Below are positions 17,487 to 25,792 of a stretch of DNA of 64,000 bases, one piece after another. Numbering within the stretch: position 1 is the stretch's first letter; every line of letters begins with the position of its first letter. Below the pieces are notes generated by a model. It was not told the DNA's origin. It made no database searches and worked only from the letters and a program-made list of their open reading frames with translations. The translations under genes and the position numbers were made by a program. Source of the DNA: CAZPXZ01 sp965221505 (GTDB lineage: Bacteria; Pseudomonadota; Alphaproteobacteria; Rhodobacterales; CAZPXZ01); NCBI GenBank assembly GCA_965221505.1, contig CBDCSI010000002.1, forward strand, positions 1,178,001-1,242,000, read 5' to 3'.

Positions 17487-18904
17487 GACGCGCTTCCCCT
17501 CTTCTCCCGCGAACCGGAACGCCGGCCCCCGCCCGGCGAGGCGTCGGCGACGCGAATGTTGACCGGCGCGAGAAACTCCCGCACGCCCCATACCCCGCCC
17601 TCACGGCCCAGCCCGGCGCCGAGGAAGCCGCCGGTCGGAACCGCGGGGTCCTGAATTCCGACGGTGTTGATCCCGACGCTTCCGAACCGGAGCCGGCCGA
17701 GTCGCGGGAGCAGGCCGTCCGGATCGCCGGTGCGAAAGTAGATCGCCAGCGCCTGACGCTCGCCCTCCAGCCGGACCAATAGCTCATCGAGAGAAGAGAA
17801 CGGGCGGACGGAAAGCGCGGGGCCGAAGCTCTCCCGCTCGTCGAACACGCTGGCCCCGTCGGCCTCCACGACCGAAAGCGGAACCGTGATCGGGCTCTTC
17901 GGGGGCGGAACCGGCGGCAGGCCGTTCAGGAGCCGCTCCCCGCCGCGCTCGGCTTCGGCGACCAGATCCCGAAGCGCGATCGCCGCACCCCTCGTCCGCA
18001 CGGGACCGAGATCCACGCCCGGCGCGTCCGACGGTCCGACCGCAAGCCGCCGGACCCGGTCCGTCAGCGCAGCCCGGAACTCCGCATGGCGCGGCGCGGC
18101 GACGAAAACCCGGTTGACCGAGGAGCAGGCCTGTCCGGCCGCGCGCAGCTTGCGGTCCAGAAGGTCGTCCAGCGCCGGCTCCAGCGCCGCGTCTTCCAGG
18201 ATCACGAACGGACAATTGCCGCCGAGTTCGAGGACTGCCCTCTTGCCTTCCGCCGCGGCCAGGAGAGCGATCTTCCGGCCCACCGCGGTGGAGCCGGTGA
18301 AGCTGACCGCGCGGATCCGGCGATCGGACACCAGGCCGGATACGGTCTCGCCGCTTTCGGGCGCCACCGCTCGTACCGTCTCGCCGACGCCTGCGTCCCC
18401 GAGCGCGTCCACGAACGCCAGCGCAGACAGGATTCCGAGACGGGACGGCTTGACGACGGCGGGCGCCCCAGCAGCCAGGGCGGGCGCGATCTTTCTCGCC
18501 AGCCCGGCGAGCGGATCGTTGAACGGCGCGATCAGGAGCGCCGCCCCGTACGGCACTTCCCGAATCCGCCGCCCGCCGCCCGGCCGGGTCTCGAACTCGA
18601 TCCGATCCAGCGCCTCGCGGGCGGCGCGAAAGAATCCCGCAGCGTATTCGACCTCCGCCAGCGCCTCCGCAGGCTTCTTGCCGACTTCGCGCACCGCCAG
18701 GCCGGCGAGACGCTCGCGACGCGAGAGAAGCGCAGCCTCGCAGGCGTCGAGGATCCGGCGCCGCTCCTCCGGAGACCCGAGCCGGCTCCCGGCGCGGTCC
18801 GCCGTCGCGAGCGCCGATTCGACCTCGCTGTCGGAAGACGGAATCCAGCGGTCGAAGGCCCTGCCGGTGTTCGGGGAGACGACTTCCAGCGCCGTCTTCG
18901 TCAT
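17483..18904 (-). CDS. Aldehyde dehydrogenase (succinate-semialdehyde type)
   Basis: A 473-residue NAD(P)-dependent aldehyde dehydrogenase. Visible: the APFNDP oxyanion Asn, VVKPSRLG cofactor-binding Lys, FTGSTAVGRKI Rossmann loop, LELGGNCPFVILE with the general-base Glu, and RAAGQACSSVNRVFV with the nucleophilic Cys. It would oxidise the semialdehyde produced by the aminotransferases of the operon. Four-base overlaps at both ends (18901-18904 and 17483-17486) show tight coupling to its neighbours. Substrate not determined. Confidence 0.9.
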   Translation of the reverse strand: MTKTALEVVSPNTGRAFDRWIPSSDSEVESALATADRAGSRLGSPEERRRILDACEAALLSRRERLAGLAVREVGKKPAEALAEVEYAAGFFRAAREALDRIEFETRPGGGRRIREVPYGAALLIAPFNDPLAGLARKIAPALAAGAPAVVKPSRLGILSALAFVDALGDAGVGETVRAVAPESGETVSGLVSDRRIRAVSFTGSTAVGRKIALLAAAEGKRAVLELGGNCPFVILEDAALEPALDDLLDRKLRAAGQACSSVNRVFVAAPRHAEFRAALTDRVRRLAVGPSDAPGVDLGPVRTRGAAIALRDLVAEAERGGERLLNGLPPVPPPKSPITVPLSVVEADGASVFDERESFGPALSVRPFSSLDELLVRLEGERQALAIYFRTGDPDGLLPRLGRLRFGSVGINTVGIQDPAVPTGGFLGAGLGREGGVWGVREFLAPVNIRVADASPGGGRRSGSREKRGSAS

Positions 18905-19992
18905 GCCGCTGCCCGGCAACTCGAGCCCGGCGATCCGAGCGTCCGGAGAATCTCCCGGAAGGTGTCCGGCGGCATCCCGAAACAGAGCCGGAAATGGTCC
19001 CGGTAGGGCTCTCCGAATTCTTCGCCCCGCAACAGGAACACGTTCCTCTCGCGCGCATGGGATTCGAATGCGGCAAGATCCGGCACGCGCGGAAAGAGAT
19101 AGAAGCCGCCCTCGGAGGGAGCGCATTGCCACCCACGCTCCTCCAGCGCGGCGAGGGCGAGGCTTCTGGTTTCGCCGAAGCTCGGCTGATCGGGTTCCGA
19201 GAGCAGGTCGAGCGCGACCGACTGGGAAAGGCTGGGCGCGGCGCTCATGACCGTCTGGTGCGCCGAAACCATGGATTCGAGCGTCGCGCCCCGGGCCAGA
19301 CAGGCGCCGATACGAAGTCCCTGCAGTTGTTGTCCCTTCGAGAGCGAACCGACGACCACGAGCCTTTCGTAATCGGCGCACACGCTTGCGTTCCAGAGGT
19401 CGGGCTCGAAAACGACGCCGGAGAAACTCTCGTCCACGAGCATGAGCGAGCCCCGATCGCGCGCCAGGCGCGATACCGCCTCCAGTTCGCCGCGCGTGAC
19501 GATGCGCCCGGTGGGATTCCCCGGATTCGAAAACACGACCGCGCGGGGCCGGTAGCGATCCGCCAGCCCCGTCAACCGGTCCGGATCGACGGCGAAGCCG
19601 TCCTCGAGCCGGGTATCGAGGAATATCGGCTCCAGATACAGGAGGCGGGCGAGATCCGCGTAGGTCGGCCAGCTCGGCGCGACGATCAGGATCCGGTCGC
19701 CCGGGCTACAGACGGCCCGCAGCGCCACCAGAATTGCCGCTTTCGCGCCGGCGGTGATCAGGGTCTCGTGGCGGGGAAGGTCCCACTTTGCGAACAGCAG
19801 CTGCCGGCAGCGCTCCCGCAATCCGTCGATGCCGAGTGCCGGAGACAGCATCGTGCTCGCCCCGCTTCCCGGAACGTGGCCGAACCGCTCCCGAAACGTC
19901 GGCGTGCTGAGCGAGAACGCCTTCGCGCCCCGCGCGCGGGCTTCGCTGACCGAAGCCGCCAGGCTCAGGGTGGGCGACTGCCGGAGAGTCAT
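18901..19992 (-). CDS. Class I/II aminotransferase
   Basis: A 363-residue fold-type I PLP enzyme. ITAGAKAAILVALRA (cofactor-binding), VFSNPGNPTGRIV, LMLVDESFSGVVF and VVGSLSKGQQLQGLRIG with the PLP lysine are clear, and the C-terminal FRLCFGMP Arg that binds the substrate carboxylate is present. It resembles aspartate/aromatic-type transaminases. It starts with an ATG overlapping the permease stop (ATGA at 19989-19992). Confidence 0.88.
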   Translation of the reverse strand: MTLRQSPTLSLAASVSEARARGAKAFSLSTPTFRERFGHVPGSGASTMLSPALGIDGLRERCRQLLFAKWDLPRHETLITAGAKAAILVALRAVCSPGDRILIVAPSWPTYADLARLLYLEPIFLDTRLEDGFAVDPDRLTGLADRYRPRAVVFSNPGNPTGRIVTRGELEAVSRLARDRGSLMLVDESFSGVVFEPDLWNASVCADYERLVVVGSLSKGQQLQGLRIGACLARGATLESMVSAHQTVMSAAPSLSQSVALDLLSEPDQPSFGETRSLALAALEERGWQCAPSEGGFYLFPRVPDLAAFESHARERNVFLLRGEEFGEPYRDHFRLCFGMPPDTFREILRTLGSPGSSCRAAA

Positions 19993-20786
19993 GACCGCTG
20001 GCGCCGGAGCAGGGTCTGGGCGGCGATTCCGAGGCCGATCGAGATCAGGAAGACGCAGACTCCGACCGCGTTCACCGTCGGCTCGAACCCCGTGACCAGG
20101 GTGGTCCAGATCTTGATCGGCAGCGTAATGTCGAAGTTGGTCAGGAAGTACGCGATCACGAACTCGTCGAACGCGAAGGTAAAGGTGATGATGAAGGTCG
20201 CCAGGAGCGCGAACCGGCAGGACGGCAGCACGACGTCGAAGACGGCCCGCAACCGGGAAGCGCCGAGCGCCCATGCCGCCTCCTCGTGACTCTTCGGAAC
20301 CTGCGCCAGGCGGTTTCGGAGATTCAGGATCGCGAGCGGCAACACGAAGAGCGTCTGACCCACGTAGACGAGCCACAGCGACGGCTCGAATCCGAGGGAT
20401 ACGAAATACAGCCGCAGGCTGATCCCGATCAGCACCAGCGGCACCGACAGCGGAGCGAGCACGAACAGGGTGACCGCCGTCTTGCCCCGAAACCGCGCGT
20501 TGACGAGGGAATAGGCGCAGGCGAAAGCGACCGCGGTGGCGGTGACGCTCACGGCGAGCGACAGCATCACGCTGTTCGCGAAACCCTCGGCGTATTGCGC
20601 GTCTCTTGCCAGCGCCGCATACCAGGACAAGGTGAACTCCCGAAACGGCATCACCTGATACCGGCCGCTGTTGAACGAGAACAGCAGCATCGTACCCAGC
20701 GGAAGATAGATGATCGCCACCGAGGCGGCGAACGCCGCGCCGAACGCGCGACGCGCCCAGGGAGGATCGGCGATCCCGGCGCTCAT
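19989..20786 (-). CDS. ABC transporter permease (PotC-like)
   Basis: A 265-residue inner-membrane permease with about six hydrophobic segments. The EAA-loop sequence EEAAWALGASRLRAVFDVVLPSCR (roughly residues 165-190) contacts the ATPase. It overlaps the upstream permease by four bases (20783-20786) and the following aminotransferase by four. With the PotB-like partner it would form the channel of a polyamine-type importer. Confidence 0.9.
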   Translation of the reverse strand: MSAGIADPPWARRAFGAAFAASVAIIYLPLGTMLLFSFNSGRYQVMPFREFTLSWYAALARDAQYAEGFANSVMLSLAVSVTATAVAFACAYSLVNARFRGKTAVTLFVLAPLSVPLVLIGISLRLYFVSLGFEPSLWLVYVGQTLFVLPLAILNLRNRLAQVPKSHEEAAWALGASRLRAVFDVVLPSCRFALLATFIITFTFAFDEFVIAYFLTNFDITLPIKIWTTLVTGFEPTVNAVGVCVFLISIGLGIAAQTLLRRQRS

Positions 20787-21667
20787 GACAGGAACCGGAC
20801 CGAACGGACGAACAGGAGGAGCGGAGTCACGCAGACGGCGATGGTCGCCACCAGCACCACGGCGAAGGTCGCCGCCATCGGCAGGTCGAAGGTTCCCTTC
20901 AGGGTCGAGACCATCAGCTGTGCGAGAACCGGACGGAAGCCGCCCCCGAGCAGGGTGGGAACCGCATAGTCCCCCGCTGCGACGATGAACGCGAGCAGCG
21001 CCCCGACGATCCAGCCGGACGCGCTGAGCGGCAGGACGATCTCGACGAAGCCGCGCCAGCGCGACCCGCCGAGCGCGGCGTTCGCTTCCAGAAGCCGCCC
21101 GTCGATCGACGCCATCACGCTGAACAGGGTCAGGGTCATCAACATGACGGCAAACAAGGACAGCCCGAACACGGACGCCCCCATGGTGTAGAGGAACCCG
21201 AGCGCGACCGGCTCGCCGGTCAGGCTTCCGATCCCCCAGGCGACGACGCCGCCGTCGGAGAGCACCAGCTGCCAGGCGAAGGCGCGGATGGTGAAGCTGG
21301 TCCAGAACGGCGCGACGAGGAGCAGGAGCAACAAGGCCCGGCGGCGGGGCGGGGCGACGAACGCCAGAAAATACGCCAGCGCGTAGGCGACCGGAGTCGA
21401 GACCGCAACCACCGAAAAGGAGAGAAACAGGGTGCGGCCGAGCGAGTCGGTCAGGCGGTCCTCGGTCAGAAACGTCCGGTAATTGGCCAGCGTCCAGTCG
21501 CCGGTCCCCGGCGCGGTGAAGCTCAGGCTCAGGGTGTGCAGGATCGGGAGGGCGAAGAATCCGGCCACCAGCGCCACCGCGACGGCGGCGCCGTGCCAGG
21601 GATTCCCGACCGGTGCGTCGCGCCGGAGTCCGGCCGTCCGCCGGGCGAGACGCGTCCCGGCTACCAT
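20783..21667 (-). CDS. ABC transporter permease (PotB-like)
   Basis: A 294-residue membrane protein. Six hydrophobic segments follow a short basic N-terminus, and the EAA loop appears as LEANAALGGSRWRGFVEIVLP. The ATG at 21667 overlaps the stop of the cyclase gene by seven bases; the upstream continuation of the frame lies within that gene. Partner of the PotC-like permease. Confidence 0.9.
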   Translation of the reverse strand: MVAGTRLARRTAGLRRDAPVGNPWHGAAVAVALVAGFFALPILHTLSLSFTAPGTGDWTLANYRTFLTEDRLTDSLGRTLFLSFSVVAVSTPVAYALAYFLAFVAPPRRRALLLLLLVAPFWTSFTIRAFAWQLVLSDGGVVAWGIGSLTGEPVALGFLYTMGASVFGLSLFAVMLMTLTLFSVMASIDGRLLEANAALGGSRWRGFVEIVLPLSASGWIVGALLAFIVAAGDYAVPTLLGGGFRPVLAQLMVSTLKGTFDLPMAATFAVVLVATIAVCVTPLLLFVRSVRFLS

Positions 21668-22980
21668 TCCGCCGCCACCACCCGCATCGGGGCGCCGTCC
21701 GGACAGTCCGTTTTTAACGGAACGGCGATCAGGAACGGGTTCCGGGTCGTCAGCGAACCGATGTCCCTCAGGTCCTCCACGAAGGGTATGCCGCGGCCCA
21801 GGATCGCGTGATGCGCGACGAACTCCTCGTTCCGCACGTGCCGGGACGGCATTTCCCGGGCGATGTAGTCCTGCGGAAAGTCTAGGCACACGGCGGCCGG
21901 TTCGCGCTCGGCGAGCCAGCGCGCCGCGTCTTCCTCGAGATTGGGCGCCTGAAGATGCCAGGTCCGGCTCTCGTAGCCCACGCGGTTCGTCAGGTCGCTC
22001 CGCAGGACGACGCGCTTGCCGGCGACGTCCTCCCCGACGCGGGAGCGCATGAGTTCCGGCGTGATAGGATACGGCAGCTCGAGATCGGAAAAATCCGCCA
22101 CCGTCGCCGGCCCGACGAAGCGGTCGAGTCCCCGGTTCTCGAGTTCGTGGATGGTCGCCCCGTCGCGCTCCATGTGACAGGGCGCGTCGCAATGGGTGAA
22201 CCCGTGGCCGCCGAAGTCGTAATGGATCTCGTCAGCGTCGTCCCCGGCCTCGAAGGAGCGCCCCGTCCAGACGTCCAGCTTCCAGCGCCAGTGGTTGAAC
22301 ATCGGCGTCGAGAGATCGCGAAGCGCCGGCCGGTCCGATCCCCATTCGGTGAGCGCAACGGGCCGGCAGGGGCTCGTCGTCGCCTGGGGAACCGCGAGCG
22401 GAAGCGACGCGAAGAAGGTCTCGTCGCCGGGCACGGATTCGAGGTTCTCGCAGTTCTCGGTCACCAGAAGGCCCAGCGCGTGCGCCCTCGCCCGGAACGC
22501 CTCGTTGCCGTTCGCGACGGCGCCCCGCCCGTCCTCGCGCCGCGACGCGACCGAGTCGCAGGGCAGGTCGAGCGCGATATGGACGACGCCGCGCTTTGCG
22601 GCCGTCTCCGCGAGCGCCGGGTCCAGTTGCGGCGCCGCGCTCCAGTATTCCGCGCTCCGCCGCGACACCCTGGACGCGTGTCCCGTCCGGAGGACGAGGA
22701 TGCGGCGGAGGGGCGCGGCCTTCACTCGCGCGGCGCCGTCCGCCCGATCGAAGTCGACCACGGCCGCCACGCCGGCGAAGTCTTCGAGACCGTATTCGTC
22801 GAGTCGCCTCGCGCCCCGGATCCGCCATCCGGGAGCGGAGAGTTGCGAGAAGCCGGACCCGCGCCATTTCAGCCCGAATTCCTGAAACTCGTCGCCTTCG
22901 CTGCGACGCTGGGACACGAAGGTGGAGGACCGCCAGCGCCAATGGGGCTCCAGCATGGCTCCGCAGTCGACAATACGCAT
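21661..22980 (-). CDS. Double-domain cyclase-family hydrolase, active motif in the C-terminal half
   Basis: A 439-residue protein that reads as two fused cyclase (kynurenine-formamidase-like) domains. The C-terminal half carries GHGFTHCDAPCHM near residue 250, a variant of the HxGTHxDxPxH metal site, with LDFPQDYIAR later. At the matching place the N-terminal half has GSGFSQLSAPGWRI near residue 40, in which the His, Thr, second His, Asp and last His are all replaced. One half is therefore probably catalytic and the other structural. The family opens amide or lactam bonds. ATG at 22980 has GAGG nine bases upstream; in-frame ATG 22989 and GTG 22995 are alternatives. Confidence 0.82.
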   Translation of the reverse strand: MRIVDCGAMLEPHWRWRSSTFVSQRRSEGDEFQEFGLKWRGSGFSQLSAPGWRIRGARRLDEYGLEDFAGVAAVVDFDRADGAARVKAAPLRRILVLRTGHASRVSRRSAEYWSAAPQLDPALAETAAKRGVVHIALDLPCDSVASRREDGRGAVANGNEAFRARAHALGLLVTENCENLESVPGDETFFASLPLAVPQATTSPCRPVALTEWGSDRPALRDLSTPMFNHWRWKLDVWTGRSFEAGDDADEIHYDFGGHGFTHCDAPCHMERDGATIHELENRGLDRFVGPATVADFSDLELPYPITPELMRSRVGEDVAGKRVVLRSDLTNRVGYESRTWHLQAPNLEEDAARWLAEREPAAVCLDFPQDYIAREMPSRHVRNEEFVAHHAILGRGIPFVEDLRDIGSLTTRNPFLIAVPLKTDCPDGAPMRVVAAEW

Positions 22981-23030
22981 CAACGCCATCCTCACGCGAA
23001 GCAGCCCGACCCGGCGTCAGGAAGGCTGCA

Positions 23031-23052
23031 GCCGGGCGGACAGGCGCCCGGC
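23031..23052 (-). terminator. Hairpin between binding-protein gene and the rest of its operon
   Basis: GCCGGGCG-GACAGG-CGCCCGGC is a perfect 8-bp stem with a 6-base loop, 58 bases after the end of the binding-protein gene in the direction of transcription. No T-tract follows, so it more likely stabilises the upstream mRNA or partly attenuates transcription. Confidence 0.5.
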
Positions 23053-23109
23053 GGCGACCTCGGCGGACCGGCGCTTCCGATACTCAGGACAGATCGGCGG
23101 CCGGGGCCG

Positions 23110-24228
23110 TCATACGTTCTTGAAGTCTTCCCAGGCGTTCAGCCAGTCGGCTCGATTGTCCGGATCCTTGCGCGGCGAGAGGTTCGCCATGAAGACGTCC
23201 GAGAACCGGTCGAGATCCGCGAGGTTCAGAAGTTCGCGCTTGTCCTGCGGCAGCCGCTCGGCGGCGTTGCGGTTCGGAACCATGCTGTAATAGGTCCTCG
23301 CCACCGCGAGCATGGCCTGGAACTCGGCGCCGGCGACATAGGCCAGGAACGCCTTGGCGGCGTCCGCGCGCGGCGTGTTGGCCGCGATGCAGACCGCCTG
23401 GTCCCAGGTCACGCCTCCCTCCCTGGGCACGACGGCCTTGAACGGCAGCCCGTCGTCGAACATGCCGGCCTGCACCCACTCGCCGGCGATGGCGAGATCG
23501 TAGCTCCCGCCGGCCAGCGCCTGGATCACCTGCGAGGTGTTTCCGACCAGGCCGACCTGCGGCCGGAGGCTGTTCAGGGTCTCGACCAGCCCGGCGAATT
23601 GCTCCGCGCTCAAGTCGTAGGGCTGCGCGTTGCCGTTGTATTTCGACAGGCAGCCCATGTTGGGGAGGAACCAGTCGAACAGCGCTACCCGTCCGGCCGA
23701 GTCGTCCTCCCAGAGCACCGAATAGCTCGACACGTCGGCCTCGGAGTACTTGTTGTGGTTGTAGGTGATGCCGTAGTATCCGAACCGGTTGACGATGGCG
23801 TAGAGCTTGCCGTCCATCCATACCGGCGGCCACTGGGCGATGAGATCGAAATATTCGTCGAGCGGATATTCGGACGGATTCAGCTCCAGGAGCAGTCCGT
23901 CCCGCACGGCCTGGGGAATGTAGGCGCTCGTCGGCGTGATGACGTCGAACGTCCCGGCCGGGGAAGACGCCACCAGCGCGACCATCTCCTCGTCCGAGCC
24001 GTCGTGAATCTTGAGATTGACCTTGATGCCGGTCGCCTGTTCGAAGGAATCGAGCATTCCCGGCTCTTCGTAACCTCCGAACGCGAGTACGTTTACCTCG
24101 TCCGCGGCCCAGGCGTTCCGCCGCCATACCAGCGGCGCGGCCAGGACGCCCCCTGTCACTGCCAGCGCCCCGCGACGTGTCGTCGCGAACGCGCTGCGTC
24201 CGGCTCTTGGATTGCGCAACTCAGGCAT
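23110..24228 (-). CDS. ABC transporter substrate-binding protein (spermidine/putrescine type)
   Basis: A 372-residue periplasmic binding protein. The N-terminus TTRRGALAVTGGVLAAPLVWRRNAWA looks like a Tat-type signal with a twin arginine. The mature part has NVLAFGGYEEPGMLDSFE at its start and FGYYGITYNHNKY in the hinge region, typical of PotD-like solute binders. The ATG at 24228 follows GGAGACATC. It is the first gene of the leftward operon, separated from the cyclase by 129 bases with a hairpin. Ligand unknown; neighbours suggest an amine or amino-acid derivative. Confidence 0.88.
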   Translation of the reverse strand: MPELRNPRAGRSAFATTRRGALAVTGGVLAAPLVWRRNAWAADEVNVLAFGGYEEPGMLDSFEQATGIKVNLKIHDGSDEEMVALVASSPAGTFDVITPTSAYIPQAVRDGLLLELNPSEYPLDEYFDLIAQWPPVWMDGKLYAIVNRFGYYGITYNHNKYSEADVSSYSVLWEDDSAGRVALFDWFLPNMGCLSKYNGNAQPYDLSAEQFAGLVETLNSLRPQVGLVGNTSQVIQALAGGSYDLAIAGEWVQAGMFDDGLPFKAVVPREGGVTWDQAVCIAANTPRADAAKAFLAYVAGAEFQAMLAVARTYYSMVPNRNAAERLPQDKRELLNLADLDRFSDVFMANLSPRKDPDNRADWLNAWEDFKNV

Positions 24229-24299
24229 GATGTCTCCTCCCTTCACGCCATTGGACCACGAACGAGGATATTGTAGATTGTTGACAGTGCACAAGTCGC

Positions 24300-24328
24300 A
24301 GGATACTTGACGGCGTGACGCTTGTCAA
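24300..24328 (-). promoter_or_regulatory. Promoter for the leftward binding-protein operon
   Basis: On the minus strand TTGACA (24328-24323) is followed after exactly 17 bases by TATCCT (24305-24300), with about 70 bases to the start codon. On the plus strand the same stretch holds an inverted TTGAC/GTCAA pair (24307-24311 and 24324-24328), a possible operator for the GntR-type regulator. Confidence 0.5.
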
Positions 24329-24451
24329 CCGGCGCATTACGGGAGCATACGACGATTTCGGCGCGTTCGTCGACGGAAGCCGTCTTCCCGGAACCGGACC
24401 GAAGCGCGGGCGTCGCGATTCGCAGCGCGCTCGTCGGAACCTGGGGGATTC

Positions 24452-25792
24452 ATGGGCGACCCCGAAGCCATCCCGCTGGCCAATCCGGTCTCGGAGCACT
24501 GGAACTGGCAGGGCGGCAGCGCCAGCCGGTCGCCCGGCGGCGACTCCCTGCCGGAGACCGCGCTCCACTGGCCGAAGCACGGGTTCACGCATGTGGACGC
24601 GCCGTGCCACATCGTCCCGAACGGCCCCACGCTCGACGATTGCGAGCTTCGTCGACTCTGCGGCGAGGCTGCGATCGTCGACGTATCGGACCGCGTCCCG
24701 GCGAGGCCGGTGGGCCGGGACCTCCTGGAGAAGCGGGGCCGGCACGTCCGGGAAGGCGACATCCTGATCCTTCGCTCCGGATTGCACGAGCGGTTCCCGA
24801 ATACGACCCCGGACTACTGGCAACGGTCGCCCTGGCTCGACGACGACGGTTCGCGCTGGGTCGTCGAGCGCGGCTGCGCCGCCCTCGCGGTGGACTTTCC
24901 GCAAGACCGGGTCGCGCGCGAACTCGGCACGAGAGCGGTGGAGAACCGCGAATTCACGGAACACCGGATCGTGCTCGGGGCCGGCCTGATGCATCTCGAA
25001 CACGTCGTGGACCTGCACCGGATCCGGGGCGAACGGACCTTCCTGATCGGCCTGCCGCTTCGTCTTCCCGGCGCCGACGGAGGCCCCGCCGGGCCGATCG
25101 CCCTGACCCGCTGGCCCGGCCCGAAGCCGAAGATCTCCGACCTGACCCTGCCGCTCCTGCCGGGCGAACGCGTCCAGACCTGGCTGGAGAAGTCCTTCGA
25201 GAAGGGAGACCCGGTCCAGGAGACCGGCCTGCGGATCGAAGGGCATGCCGGCACCCACGTCCTCGCGCCCCGGTACCTCGATCCCGATGCCGAGGGCGTC
25301 GAGAGCTTTCTCGGGACGCCGCTCGCGGGACCCGCCGACCTCGTCGACCTGCCGCCCGGGCCCGATCCCGTCGGGGCGGCAGCGCTCGCCGGCGCCCGGT
25401 CGCGCCGCTCCGGGGCGCGGATCCTGCTCCTACGGGCACCCAGGCGATCGACGGGCGGCACCGGCGAGTCCGCGCCGGCGCTCGCTCCGGACGCCGCCGA
25501 ATGGATCGTTCGCGAGGGCTATCGCGCCGTCGGCAGCGACTTCGAACCGGACGCGGGACGACGGCGAATCCGGGGGTCTCCGCGCCGTTCCGATCTTGAA
25601 TCGGAAGCGGTCCTGCTCGAGAATGGACTGGCGTTGATCAGGAATCTGCAAGGACTTGGCGCACTCGAGGGGAAGCGGCTCTGGGCAGTCGCGCTGCCTC
25701 TTCGCCTTCCGGGCGCCGAATCCGCGCCCGCGCGGGTCGTGGCGCTGGAATGGCGGGACGGAAACGGAACTCCGGGAGGAATTTCCGCGTGA
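24452..25792 (+). CDS. Double-domain cyclase-family hydrolase, active motif in the N-terminal half
   Basis: A 446-residue two-domain cyclase-family protein. The N-terminal half has HGFTHVDAPCHI near residue 48, the same unusual HGFTHxDAPCH variant seen at 21661-22980, and AVDFPQDRVAREL later. The C-terminal half has GHAGTHVLAPRYL near residue 265: the HxGTH part is kept, but the Asp is Leu and the last His is Tyr. It thus mirrors its divergent paralogue, with the intact site in the opposite half. First gene of the rightward operon; GTGA overlap with the amidase. Confidence 0.82.
   Translation: MGDPEAIPLANPVSEHWNWQGGSASRSPGGDSLPETALHWPKHGFTHVDAPCHIVPNGPTLDDCELRRLCGEAAIVDVSDRVPARPVGRDLLEKRGRHVREGDILILRSGLHERFPNTTPDYWQRSPWLDDDGSRWVVERGCAALAVDFPQDRVARELGTRAVENREFTEHRIVLGAGLMHLEHVVDLHRIRGERTFLIGLPLRLPGADGGPAGPIALTRWPGPKPKISDLTLPLLPGERVQTWLEKSFEKGDPVQETGLRIEGHAGTHVLAPRYLDPDAEGVESFLGTPLAGPADLVDLPPGPDPVGAAALAGARSRRSGARILLLRAPRRSTGGTGESAPALAPDAAEWIVREGYRAVGSDFEPDAGRRRIRGSPRRSDLESEAVLLENGLALIRNLQGLGALEGKRLWAVALPLRLPGAESAPARVVALEWRDGNGTPGGISA

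Noticed and set aside
5196..25792. A kynurenine pathway linking kynureninase with the cyclase-family proteins
   Set aside because: The cyclases belong to a formamidase-like family but are 16-19 kb away, sit in operons with amine and amino-acid transporters, and have an unusual two-domain form; position gives no support for joint function.
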